A DNA stretch of 64,000 nt from positions 62,001 to 126,000 of the forward strand of contig CANCFT010000006.1 of NCBI GenBank assembly GCA_947377285.1, in the 5' to 3' direction. Origin of the DNA: Bacteriovoracaceae bacterium (GTDB lineage: Bacteria > Bdellovibrionota > Bacteriovoracia > Bacteriovoracales > Bacteriovoracaceae). The translations under genes were made by a program, and so were the position numbers. Below, in pieces: positions 53,654 through 61,420 of the stretch; the first letter of the stretch is position 1; each line of letters begins with the position of its first letter. The notes beneath the pieces are model-generated. The model ran no database searches. It was not told the origin of the DNA and worked only from the letters and a program-made list of their open reading frames with translations.

Positions 53654-54814
53654 ATGAGTACAAAACTTCAAAATGAATCTCTCGTTCAGTTAGCGGAACA
53701 ATTTAGTGACCGAGATGAATTATTAAACGCCATCGATCAATTGCTTAGTGAGCAAAAATTAAGCAATCAAGTTCTAAAAGAAGAATTTGAACGTTTAAAT
53801 GTCATTATAGATTTAATTCCTAATACTATTTCTTGGGTTAATCGCGATATGACTTATTTTGGAGTCAATCAAGCACTGGCCGAAACTTGTGGATTCACTC
53901 CGGCCGAATTCGTTGGAAAAACGATTGGCTTTCACACACAAGAAACATTTTTTCATGAGTTTGTAACAGAACTTTTTAAAAGTTCTAGCAATACATTTTA
54001 TCGAGAACTAGTGGCCACTATTGGTGGTGTTGAGCATACTTACTTAGTAAGTGGAACAAAACTTAAAGATAAAGATAAGGCCGTAGTTATCGGTGTAGAT
54101 ATAAGTGAATTAACTCAATTGAAAGGTCACGCTGCTTTTACTGAAAAATTGGCCACCTTAGGTGAAATTTTTGCTGGAATTATTCACGATATCAATAATC
54201 CTTTAATGATGATTGAAGGCAATGTGAAAAGAATCCGAAAAAGAGTTAATGATGAAGAGGTTTTAGATATACTTAATAAAATAGAGATGGGTTCAAAAAA
54301 AATCTCTAAAATTGTTTCAGGAATTAAAGTTTATATTCGTCAAGATGGTGAACAACCATTTGAAGAAGAAGTTTTTGGTAAAATTCTTGAGGATGCTACA
54401 ATTATTTGTGAAAACAAATTAAAAGATAAAAATGTTACACTTCGGATCGATCCTCGATTAAATGATATTAAATTGAATTGTCATTTCACTCAGATTTTTC
54501 AAGTTTTTGTAAACTTAATTTCTAATTCCGTTGATGCAATAAATGGTCTACAAGAGAAGTGGATTGATATTGGATTGATTGAAGATTCAACAACTCCTGA
54601 TATATTAAAAATTAAATTTATGGACTCTGGGCATGGAATACCTGTAGAAATTCAAGAAAAAATTTTTAACGCCTTTTTTACGACAAAAGGTCGGGGGGTG
54701 GGCTCTGGATTAGGACTCTCACTTTGTAAAAAAATTCTTGAAGCCCATAAAGGCTCTCTTTCAATTGACAACCTTGCAGATAATACAACCTTTATCATTT
54801 CACTAAAAAAATAA
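53654..54814 (+). CDS. Cytoplasmic PAS-domain histidine kinase
   Basis: From ATG 53654 (an upstream TTG at 53636 is possible) the 386-residue protein has no membrane segment. Residues 45-155 form a PAS domain (VIIDLIPNTISWVNRDMTYF, then GFTPAEFVGKTIGFH). The H-box is GIIHDINNPLMMIEG with His178. The ATPase domain has QVFVNLISNSVDAI, MDSGHGIP and GSGLGLSLCKKI. It lies 27 bp after the exporter gene and lacks a response-regulator gene nearby. It shares the KWI motif after the N box with the two other kinases of this window. Confidence 0.88.
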   Translation: MSTKLQNESLVQLAEQFSDRDELLNAIDQLLSEQKLSNQVLKEEFERLNVIIDLIPNTISWVNRDMTYFGVNQALAETCGFTPAEFVGKTIGFHTQETFFHEFVTELFKSSSNTFYRELVATIGGVEHTYLVSGTKLKDKDKAVVIGVDISELTQLKGHAAFTEKLATLGEIFAGIIHDINNPLMMIEGNVKRIRKRVNDEEVLDILNKIEMGSKKISKIVSGIKVYIRQDGEQPFEEEVFGKILEDATIICENKLKDKNVTLRIDPRLNDIKLNCHFTQIFQVFVNLISNSVDAINGLQEKWIDIGLIEDSTTPDILKIKFMDSGHGIPVEIQEKIFNAFFTTKGRGVGSGLGLSLCKKILEAHKGSLSIDNLADNTTFIISLKK

Positions 54815-54826
54815 ATTTATTTTTTT
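54805..54826. terminator. A/T-only palindrome between convergent genes
   Basis: AAAAAAATAAA and TTTATTTTTTT are perfect 11-base arms joined without a loop, located between two convergent stops. Such AT-only palindromes can act as weak two-way terminators, but base pairing is not strong. Confidence 0.35.
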
Positions 54827-55970
54827 ATTTAGCATCTTTTGCGTAAACAAATGCACGTTTTCTAATATTAGAAACGATATCACTTGAATGTTTCGTTTGA
54901 ATGTTAGTTTTATTCAAATTTTTTAATTTAATATTTTGATCATGCATTTTTATAATTTCTTCACCAATGGCCTTGCCTAATAATGGAGGAACTGCATTTC
55001 CTATTTGTCTCCATTGGGCAGAAAGAGGTCCTTTGAATATAAAATCACTTGGAAAGCTTTGAAGTGCTGCTGCTTCTCTTTGTGTGAGATAGCGATTTTC
55101 AGTTGGGTGAAAATAATTCTGCCGGTGAGTCATGATTGTAGGGCTAGGTTTTTTTCGATCAAGGCGTTGGTATTTAGTTTGCCGAAAACGATTTTCGCGC
55201 AAATTTTTCCAATCAACTCCGAGTTTAAGTTTCTTGGGTAAATAAGCTTCTTCATCTGCTTCGTACCGAATTCCTTTTCCTTCAGGGATACAAGCAATTC
55301 GATCTAGGTCTAATTTTGATTTAATCTTTGAAAGTTCTAAATCATGGTTATAAATTTTTCCATTTGCCGACTTCAAATTTTTAAGGGCCTCACCTACAGT
55401 TTTTATAGGACTATTAGGCATTGGAAATGTAATTGTTTCATGAATTCGCGAGCCAATGATTATAGTTCGTCTACGCCGTTCAGGAACGCCATAATTTTCT
55501 GAAGACATTACTTGAAAATTTAAGTGATATCCCATTTTTCCAAACAGCGTGATGATATTTTTAATCGTTTTTTGATTTTTTAAAGCAAGTAATCCCGTTA
55601 CGTTTTCAATGATCACATAATAAGGTTTTGTAATTTTGACAATTCTTATGAACTCTTTAAACAAAGAGTTTCTTAAATCGTTGGGATCCCCAACACCAAC
55701 TGTCGAAAAACCTTGGCATGGAGGTCCTCCGACAACAACATGAATAGGGTTATGATTAGTCAGAGATTTCAGTTCTTTTTCTGTTAGCTCTAAAACTGAG
55801 CCACAGTAGGTGTTTGCATGGTGGTGATTTGCTTTAAAAGTTTCAATGGCATTTTTATCCATATCAATTCCAAGCAAACACTTCATTCCGGCCAATTCTA
55901 AGCCGCAAGATAATCCGCCCGCACCTGAGAAAATATCGATAAAATTAAGTATATTTTTTGTTTTTGTCAT
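54825..55970 (-). CDS. DNA (cytosine-5) methyltransferase
   Basis: The 381-residue enzyme methylates cytosine at C5 using S-adenosylmethionine. Motif I is DIFSGAGGLSCGLELAG, motif IV is VVVGGPPCQGFSTVG with catalytic Cys85, motif VI is VIENVTGLL, motif VIII RRRRTIIIGSR, and motifs IX-X include YQRLDRKKPSPTIMTHRQN and IGNAVPPLLGKAIG. The variable target-recognition part between VIII and IX is short. No restriction endonuclease gene is adjacent, so it looks solitary. Its target site cannot be read from sequence. Confidence 0.92.
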   Translation of the reverse strand: MTKTKNILNFIDIFSGAGGLSCGLELAGMKCLLGIDMDKNAIETFKANHHHANTYCGSVLELTEKELKSLTNHNPIHVVVGGPPCQGFSTVGVGDPNDLRNSLFKEFIRIVKITKPYYVIIENVTGLLALKNQKTIKNIITLFGKMGYHLNFQVMSSENYGVPERRRRTIIIGSRIHETITFPMPNSPIKTVGEALKNLKSANGKIYNHDLELSKIKSKLDLDRIACIPEGKGIRYEADEEAYLPKKLKLGVDWKNLRENRFRQTKYQRLDRKKPSPTIMTHRQNYFHPTENRYLTQREAAALQSFPSDFIFKGPLSAQWRQIGNAVPPLLGKAIGEEIIKMHDQNIKLKNLNKTNIQTKHSSDIVSNIRKRAFVYAKDAK

Positions 55971-56023
55971 AATGTGTATGACTATTATTCAAATAGAGGT
56001 GTGGTTTTGTCAATTATTATAGA

Positions 56024-56734
56024 TTAAGCAGCTGTTTTTTTTCCCACTTCTTTATTGGGAAAATGGAAGATGAGTCCAGAGTCTTTGGGTTCTGGTTTAA
56101 TATTAGGCGCGAAGAAGTGATTTTTTTCTTGGTTCCAGGCCCAGTTTTTTTGAATTTTTTCAATTGAAAAACTGTAATTCAACTCTCGTTTCACATGGTG
56201 ATTAACATGATTCATCCATAAGTCTAATTGTTCAGAAAAAATAAAGACATTTTGCTTGTGAATCGAAATATGTTCTTTTAAAGCACTTATGAATAAATTT
56301 ATGCATTCTTCATCAAGGTCTTTTTCGGGTTCTTCTAAAAATATATATTGGCCCTCAAATATTAACGATTTGATTAAAGAACTTACTTTTCTCATCTGCG
56401 CATCTGTGTGGGCCGGAAGCTCATGGGGCAATGCAATTTTTTGATAAAGTTTTTCAAGATCTCTATTGGGTTGCTCTTTTAGAAATTCCTGAAATTGGAA
56501 CTCTCTACCTGCAGTTAGAGAATTTGGGCTAAAATTCATCAGAATATTTTCGTTGAGAGTTAATTCTGGAATCAGGCCATCACCACTTGAAACGTAAGAA
56601 AATTTATATGGAAGATTGATTTTATTAAATTTTAAAAAGGATAAAAATTCATTGAGTTTTGAAAAATTATTTTCAAAATCTGTTTTAGTAAATAAATAAA
56701 TTTCGAAGCTTTCTTCGAAGTTAACTTTTGTCAT
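56024..56734 (-). CDS. ABC-ATPase-like protein lacking a Walker A motif
   Basis: The 236-residue protein is given from ATG 56734, which has AGAG upstream; an ATG at 56752 is possible. It is similar in order to an ABC ATPase: KFSYVSSGDGLIPELTLNEN resembles the Q-loop region, AQMRKVSSLIKSLIFEGQ the signature helix, and YIFLEEPEKDLDEE Walker B and D-loop, then VFIFSEQLDLW the switch region. But there is no GxxGxGK[ST] in the N-terminal part and the signature is not LSGGQ. It is probably unable to hydrolyse ATP, or binds another partner. It is divergent from an MnmA-like gene that has itself lost catalytic residues. Confidence 0.5.
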   Translation of the reverse strand: MTKVNFEESFEIYLFTKTDFENNFSKLNEFLSFLKFNKINLPYKFSYVSSGDGLIPELTLNENILMNFSPNSLTAGREFQFQEFLKEQPNRDLEKLYQKIALPHELPAHTDAQMRKVSSLIKSLIFEGQYIFLEEPEKDLDEECINLFISALKEHISIHKQNVFIFSEQLDLWMNHVNHHVKRELNYSFSIEKIQKNWAWNQEKNHFFAPNIKPEPKDSGLIFHFPNKEVGKKTAA

Positions 56735-56861
56735 CAGATCTCTATCGACCATTGGGATGAAAATCTTAAAAAAATATTCACCGAGTTATGTGATCAGGAA
56801 TACCTATTTTCCACATATTAAAAATAATTTTAAAAATACTTTTCAGCGATATAATAGAGTC

Positions 56862-58085
56862 ATGATTATTAAACCTTCAAAACAAACAGTTTTAATTGCT
56901 ATGACCGGTGGTCTTGAATCGACTGTCGCTGCCTATTTGTTAAAGAAGCAAGGTTTTCGATGCATTGGTATTGGATTGCAATTATTCGAAGATGGTGAAG
57001 ATCCAGGCCCTTTTGGCGATGTTATGGTTACCGATTTAAATAAAGTGAAGAGTATATGTAACTATTTGGATATACCTTTTTATGCCGTAAACGCTTCTGC
57101 GCGTTTTGCAGATATAGTTCTAGATCCTGTTGTTGGCCGAATATTAAGTGGTCAAACTTTTGAACCAATTGTATTTTTAAATTTAGTATTGATGGATATA
57201 CTCATAGAAAAAGCTGCAAAGTTTAACACCAATCTAATCGCAAGTGGGCATTACGCGAAAGTATTAAAGAATCAAAAAACTGGAAGTTTTGAGTTAATGG
57301 TGGCCAATGATTTAGAACATGATCAATCCTATGTTCTTTCACGTTTAGGCCAAAAACATTTAGAACATCTTATTTTACCTTTGTCAGAAATACGAAAAAA
57401 AGAAGTAGAAAAAATTGGTAGCCTAATTAAAGTTGACTATCAAAAAAGGCTTAAAACTAATATTCATCACATTATGCGCGACCCAAGGATGGCGTTGTTT
57501 GTTGAGGGCCGATCCCCTAAAGATCTTCGCCGAACGGGCTCAATTTATGATTACCGTGAAGAAAGTCCGATTTGTGAACATATTGGTATTCACTATTATT
57601 ATATTGGACAAAAAAATCTCATTAAAAAAATTGAACCACCTATAGATCCCCTCAAGGAAGTTATTTCTATTATTCCTTTTAAAGGAAATATTTTTATTGA
57701 TTACCCCGATCGATTAAAATATTCACATGCACTGGTGAATCGTTTTATTACTTCCGGTAAAATTGATATGACTCTACCAATTGCTGTGTATGTTAAAATG
57801 TCTTCTGGTGGAACTAAAATACCCTGCAGACTTTATTTTAAAAATAATGATACTTGCCTCATTGATTTTGAATGTGAAAGACCCGGATTATTAATTCCTG
57901 GACAATTCTTTGTTTTTTACAGTCGATCGGCCGATAAAGGAAAAGTGATAGGCAGCGCTATTGTAGAAGTCGGCGGTATGTTTGCTAATAATGAATTCAA
58001 TACACTCCCAAAAAATAAGAAGGATTCAGATGAAGATGATGATGATGACAACAAAACAGTGCAAATCGAAAAAGTTCATTTTTAA
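56862..58085 (+). CDS. Divergent MnmA paralogue lacking catalytic cysteines
   Basis: From ATG 56862 the protein has 407 residues. It aligns with MnmA along its length: AMTGGLESTVAAYLL for the PP-loop (SGGVDSS in true MnmA), LIASGHYAKV, LEHDQSYVLSRL and YIGQKN. Neither catalytic cysteine remains: NPDVLCNREIKF is FEPIVFLNLVLM here, and GICFIGER is MALFVEGR. Thiolation of tRNA in the usual way is therefore unlikely. The C-terminus ends in an acidic tail (DSDEDDDDDNK) encoded by DNA that also holds the next gene's start. ATG 56757 gives a longer frame but leaves 5 bp to the divergent gene. A perfect TATAAT at 56850-56855 lies right before the start. Confidence 0.8.
   Translation: MIIKPSKQTVLIAMTGGLESTVAAYLLKKQGFRCIGIGLQLFEDGEDPGPFGDVMVTDLNKVKSICNYLDIPFYAVNASARFADIVLDPVVGRILSGQTFEPIVFLNLVLMDILIEKAAKFNTNLIASGHYAKVLKNQKTGSFELMVANDLEHDQSYVLSRLGQKHLEHLILPLSEIRKKEVEKIGSLIKVDYQKRLKTNIHHIMRDPRMALFVEGRSPKDLRRTGSIYDYREESPICEHIGIHYYYIGQKNLIKKIEPPIDPLKEVISIIPFKGNIFIDYPDRLKYSHALVNRFITSGKIDMTLPIAVYVKMSSGGTKIPCRLYFKNNDTCLIDFECERPGLLIPGQFFVFYSRSADKGKVIGSAIVEVGGMFANNEFNTLPKNKKDSDEDDDDDNKTVQIEKVHF
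58017..58024 (+). promoter_or_regulatory. Ribosome-binding site inside the preceding gene
   Basis: AAGAAGGA ends 5 bases before the ATG at 58030 and lies within the 3' part of the MnmA-like gene. It decides the start of the M28-like gene; the frame extends upstream to 57982, but no such site precedes that codon. Confidence 0.8.
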
Positions 58086-59217
58086 TTCAACACTTATTTC
58101 ACTATTGATTAGCAATTCTGCGGCTCATTCTTTTGAAATAAGTAATTATGAAAAAAAAATTAAAACAAATTTTAATATTACATCTGTTACAGAGAAAATA
58201 TCGAGAGATTCACTTGAGAAAAATTTAAGAGATTTTGTGGCCAGTGGACGCCCTTCTCGTTTTGTAGGAAGCCCCGGGCATCAAAAAGCTCAAGACTACT
58301 TAGAAGAGAAATTAAAATCTTTTCATTCAACTGGAGCAAGTTCTAAGAAAATTGAATTTATTCCAAATATTGCCAAGGCCGGAGAGTTTTATGCTGAAGA
58401 TTTTAAAAAAGAAGTTGTAGCGAAGATTTCACCAACAGACCCCAATTATGATCACTGGAAAGGCTTTACATTATCAATGATGAAAACTCTTGAGTCCGTC
58501 AAAGATAAAAAAGGTTATAATTTTGTATGGGAAAAAAAAGGAACTGTCTCTCCTGATGAAGTCCTTATCCTTGGCGCAAACTATGATACACTTTTAAATG
58601 ATCCTAAAACGATGAAAGTCGACTCAACTAGTTCAATGCCAGGAGCTGACAATAATGGAACAGGAGTGGCCGCACTATTATCAATGATAGAAATTCTTGA
58701 TAAATTAGATCTCCCTAAGACTGTCAGAATTGTCTTTTTTGATTTTGAAGAATTAGGATTTTCCGGCTCGAGAGACTATGTTGAAAGTTTAAAATCTAAT
58801 ACAACGACACAAAAAATTATTGGATATATTAATCTAGTGATGCTTGGAAATGATTCTAAACGTGAAGATAAAGAAAAAAAATTAAATAATATGAAACTGT
58901 ATTTGAGATCTCCTGGAGAAAAAGGGGCCGAAGATGATTTGGCCCTGACGACAATGATTACTAAAAATGGATCTCGACTTTATTCTCAAGTGGAATTTAA
59001 GCCTGAAGCCAACGGAATGAATTCGAGTTCTCATATTAACTTTTGGGCCGCAGGCTACCCAGCAATTTGCATGTCACAGAACTGGGAAAGTGATTTTAAC
59101 CCCCGTTTTCACACGCCAAATGACTTTGTAGAGACTTTGAATATAAATACTTATACCAATGCCTTTAGATATATTACAGGGTCTGTGATCGCTTGGAACT
59201 ATGGCGTGGTCAAATAG
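58030..59217 (+). CDS. Secreted M28-family peptidase-like protein with altered metal ligands
   Basis: The 395-residue protein starts inside the MnmA-like gene (56-bp overlap). It has a long basic N-region (MKMMMMTTKQCKSKK) and a signal peptide ending in SNSAAHS. M28 motifs are present in order: LILGANYDTLL, SMPGADNNGTGVAALL, VFFDFEELGFSGSRDY, YINLVMLGND and SSSHINFWAAGYPA. Compared with Aeromonas aminopeptidase, the first metal ligand His is Asn184 and the Asp of the fifth motif is Val270; Asp207, Glu240/Glu241 and His335 are kept. It may be inactive or bind one metal. It could be a glutaminyl-cyclase- or aminopeptidase-derived binding protein. Confidence 0.75.
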   Translation: MKMMMMTTKQCKSKKFIFNSTLISLLISNSAAHSFEISNYEKKIKTNFNITSVTEKISRDSLEKNLRDFVASGRPSRFVGSPGHQKAQDYLEEKLKSFHSTGASSKKIEFIPNIAKAGEFYAEDFKKEVVAKISPTDPNYDHWKGFTLSMMKTLESVKDKKGYNFVWEKKGTVSPDEVLILGANYDTLLNDPKTMKVDSTSSMPGADNNGTGVAALLSMIEILDKLDLPKTVRIVFFDFEELGFSGSRDYVESLKSNTTTQKIIGYINLVMLGNDSKREDKEKKLNNMKLYLRSPGEKGAEDDLALTTMITKNGSRLYSQVEFKPEANGMNSSSHINFWAAGYPAICMSQNWESDFNPRFHTPNDFVETLNINTYTNAFRYITGSVIAWNYGVVK

Positions 59218-59241
59218 CCAAATTTCTGATATAGATCCCTT

Positions 59242-60411
59242 ATGAATACACTCACTCAAGAAAAAACAAAAGCTCAGACCATGGTTATAGTCGGTATGTC
59301 CGGCGGAGTTGACTCGTCGGTTTGCGCTGCCCTCTTAAAAGAAGAAGGCTATAATGTTGTCGGTCTTTTCATGAAAAATTGGGAGGAGTTTGACGAACAT
59401 GGAGTCTGTCAGTCTTCCAAAGAGTATGCAGATGTTGTCCGAGTTTGTGAGAAATTAGATATTCCTTATTATTCGATCGATTTTATCAAAGAATATCGCG
59501 ACAATGTTTTCGCCCAATTCATTGAAGAATACCAATCGGGATTTACTCCTAATCCAGATGTTTTATGTAACCGCGAAATTAAATTTAAAGTGTTTTATGA
59601 AAAGGCCCGTGAATTGGGTGCAGACTTTCTGGCCACTGGACATTATTGCCAGAAAGTTCAGAATAATTCTAGAGATTTTTCACTCATTAAAGGGGCAGAC
59701 CCTCTTAAAGACCAATCGTATTTTCTCTACACTATTAAATCTGAAATTTTAAAACATGTTCTCTTTCCTATTGGTCATTTGCCTAAAACAGAAGTCAGAA
59801 GAATTGCAGCAAAATATGATTTGGCCACTAAAGATAAGAAAGATTCAACAGGAATTTGTTTTATTGGTGAAAGAAATTTTAAAAATTTTTTATCAAACTA
59901 TATTACTTTCACTGATGGAAATTTTGAAACTCTAGATGGTGCCATTGTTGGACGACATACAGGTGCAACTTATTATACGATTGGACAACGAAAAGGTCTA
60001 GGTCTCGGCGGACAAGGTGAAGCTTGGTTTGTTGTTGGAAAAAATATTGAACGAAATGTCGTTATAGTCGAAAGGGGAGAGAGTCATCCCGCTTTATACG
60101 CGGATACTTTAGAGGCCAGTGACTTATCTTTTACCAATGGAGAGTTTCAATTTGAACTTCCCTTTAGGTGTAAAGCTAAGATCCGCTACCGTCAAGCAGA
60201 TCAAGATTGTACCATTACTAAAATTGAAAATGGAATTGTCTATGTTGAGTTTGATATTCCTCAAAGAGCAATTACATTAAGGCAATCAATTGTCTTTTAT
60301 GATGGGAATAATTGTTTTGGTGGTGGCATGATTAAAAGTGCGGGGCCCAGCTATTATGAATCTAAAAAGCAGCTTTCTATCCCCACTATCCCCAATATTT
60401 TGGATCATTAA
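59242..60411 (+). CDS. mnmA: tRNA-specific 2-thiouridylase MnmA
   Basis: MnmA makes 2-thiouridine at the wobble position of tRNA for Lys, Glu and Gln. The 389-residue protein has the PP-loop GMSGGVDSSVCAALL, the first catalytic cysteine in NPDVLCNREIKF, the second in STGICFIGERNF, ATGHYCQKV, and YTIGQRKGLGLGG in the central domain. All key residues are present, unlike its upstream relative at 56862-58085. Its 3' end overlaps a small convergent gene by 26 bp. Confidence 0.95.
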   Translation: MNTLTQEKTKAQTMVIVGMSGGVDSSVCAALLKEEGYNVVGLFMKNWEEFDEHGVCQSSKEYADVVRVCEKLDIPYYSIDFIKEYRDNVFAQFIEEYQSGFTPNPDVLCNREIKFKVFYEKARELGADFLATGHYCQKVQNNSRDFSLIKGADPLKDQSYFLYTIKSEILKHVLFPIGHLPKTEVRRIAAKYDLATKDKKDSTGICFIGERNFKNFLSNYITFTDGNFETLDGAIVGRHTGATYYTIGQRKGLGLGGQGEAWFVVGKNIERNVVIVERGESHPALYADTLEASDLSFTNGEFQFELPFRCKAKIRYRQADQDCTITKIENGIVYVEFDIPQRAITLRQSIVFYDGNNCFGGGMIKSAGPSYYESKKQLSIPTIPNILDH

Positions 60412-60607
60412 AATCTTTTTTTTCATTTTCATTTTTAGAGGGCTTCGCTTCAAATGAAGTACAGTCGTGTCCACTTGATTGTTTCACAAGAACATAAGGC
60501 ATGACGGCCGATTTAAACCCATAAAGTTTACATCCCCTAGGTGACGTTGAATCAAAGGTGACATGGTAGTGTTTGCATTTCATGCAGGCAATTCTTTCAA
60601 ATTCCAT
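60386..60607 (-). CDS. Small conserved cysteine-containing protein
   Basis: The 73-residue protein has CMKCKHYHVTFDSTSPRGC, then YGFKSAVMPYVLVKQSSG and HDCTSFEA, a pattern I recall from short bacterial proteins sometimes labelled uracil-DNA glycosylase by transfer; no glycosylase motif is present. Four cysteines (C8, C11, C27, C49 approximately) could bind zinc. The ATG has TAAGGAG-like purines upstream. It overlaps the mnmA 3' end by 26 bp on the opposite strand. Confidence 0.65.
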   Translation of the reverse strand: MEFERIACMKCKHYHVTFDSTSPRGCKLYGFKSAVMPYVLVKQSSGHDCTSFEAKPSKNENEKKDFNDPKYWG

Positions 60608-60657
60608 AAGGACTCCTTAATCCATTATAGTTGATTGTCTTTTGTTTAGTGAACGTC

Positions 60658-60695
60658 TCGGCAGAATATGCCGAAAAATGTCTAAAAATTAGACA
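60658..60695. repeat. Two adjacent perfect short palindromes in a divergent region
   Basis: TCGGCA/TGCCGA (60658-60663, 60669-60674) and TGTCTAA/TTAGACA (60679-60685, 60689-60695) lie side by side in the 235 bp between two divergent genes. Either could be an operator; a T-run about 15 bases after the second could also make it a weak terminator on the plus strand. Confidence 0.5.
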
Positions 60696-60842
60696 GATAA
60701 ATTTTAGTTTCACTTTTTTTTAGTCAATTGATCCTCTTAACGACTTAAATATAGGTAATTATTTTAGGCACCCATTGTGCAAAATGTATTAACGGATGAT
60801 TATGAATGAGGTTTTTAAAATTGATTTTTTAAAGGGATATTT

Positions 60843-61244
60843 ATGAAAAGCAATTCTCGAGATGATGCCGAATTTCACAATTTAGTAATGTTTCCTTCCT
60901 CTAAAAATTTTAAAGTAGATTTGAAATCTATCCAAATCGAATCTGACCCATTAAAAGATTTGCTCAATGAGTACGCCCATGTTTCAGATGGTGATATTCC
61001 AATCCAATTTGATGAACGGTTTGAAGCTGAAACTGATTTTATCCTTGAAGATGTCTTAGAAGGAGATTCCTACCATAGCCTAGAGGCCTTTATGACCCGA
61101 AATCACCGAGGAGAGAACCAATCTCCAGATGATAAGTTAGTTGCCATCATCAATGAGCGAATTAATGGGATAAAAGAGGCCAAAGAGCGTATTAAATTTT
61201 ACTTAGATGAAATTGAAATGTTCTTACCGAGTCGCAAAAAATAG
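60843..61244 (+). CDS. Acidic protein of unknown function
   Basis: The 133-residue protein is soluble and acidic. A segment of about 80 residues with PIQFDERFEAETDFILEDVL precedes a helical end (INERINGIKEAKERIKFYLD). AAGGG precedes the ATG by 6 bases. It is the last gene before the tRNA-Leu gene. No family recognised. Confidence 0.5.
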   Translation: MKSNSRDDAEFHNLVMFPSSKNFKVDLKSIQIESDPLKDLLNEYAHVSDGDIPIQFDERFEAETDFILEDVLEGDSYHSLEAFMTRNHRGENQSPDDKLVAIINERINGIKEAKERIKFYLDEIEMFLPSRKK

Positions 61245-61322
61245 AATTTCTTTAAGTTTTGCTTGCCAATAAATTTCCAGGTCCCTATTATTTGAACTTA
61301 TTCTCTCTTTACTACTATGTTT

Positions 61323-61406
61323 GCGCTGGTGGTGAAATGGCAGACACACTACCTTGAGGTGGTAGCGCCGCGAGGCATGGGGGTTCAAGTCCCTTCCAGC
61401 GCACCA
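61323..61406 (+). tRNA. tRNA-Leu (anticodon GAG)
   Basis: Acceptor arms GCGCTGG (61323-61329) and CCAGCGC (61396-61402) pair, followed by discriminator A and an encoded CCA (61404-61406). The anticodon stem CTACC/GGTAG encloses loop TTGAGGT, giving GAG for CUC/CUU leucine codons. A long variable arm (GCGCCGCGAGGC region) and the GGTTCAAGTCC T-loop fit the leucine class. The integrase gene stops 14 bp downstream, so this tRNA is the probable attachment site. Confidence 0.95.
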
Positions 61407-61420
61407 ATTTTTTTAACTTC

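Noticed and set aside
56757-56861. N-terminal 35 residues added to the MnmA-like protein
   Set aside because: They have no counterpart in MnmA and would leave only a few bases between divergent starts; the ATG at 56862 fits the family start.
58021-58080. Asp-codon run at the end of the MnmA-like gene as a repeat expansion
   Set aside because: It is a short GAT run of natural coding sequence that also encodes the Met run of the M28-like start.
60286-60474. Minus-strand frame of 62 codons across the mnmA end
   Set aside because: It overlaps both mnmA and the small cysteine protein and has no motif, so it is a shadow frame.
61292-61318. TTGAAC and TACTAT as a promoter of the tRNA-Leu gene
   Set aside because: The spacer is 15 bases and transcription would start inside the tRNA.
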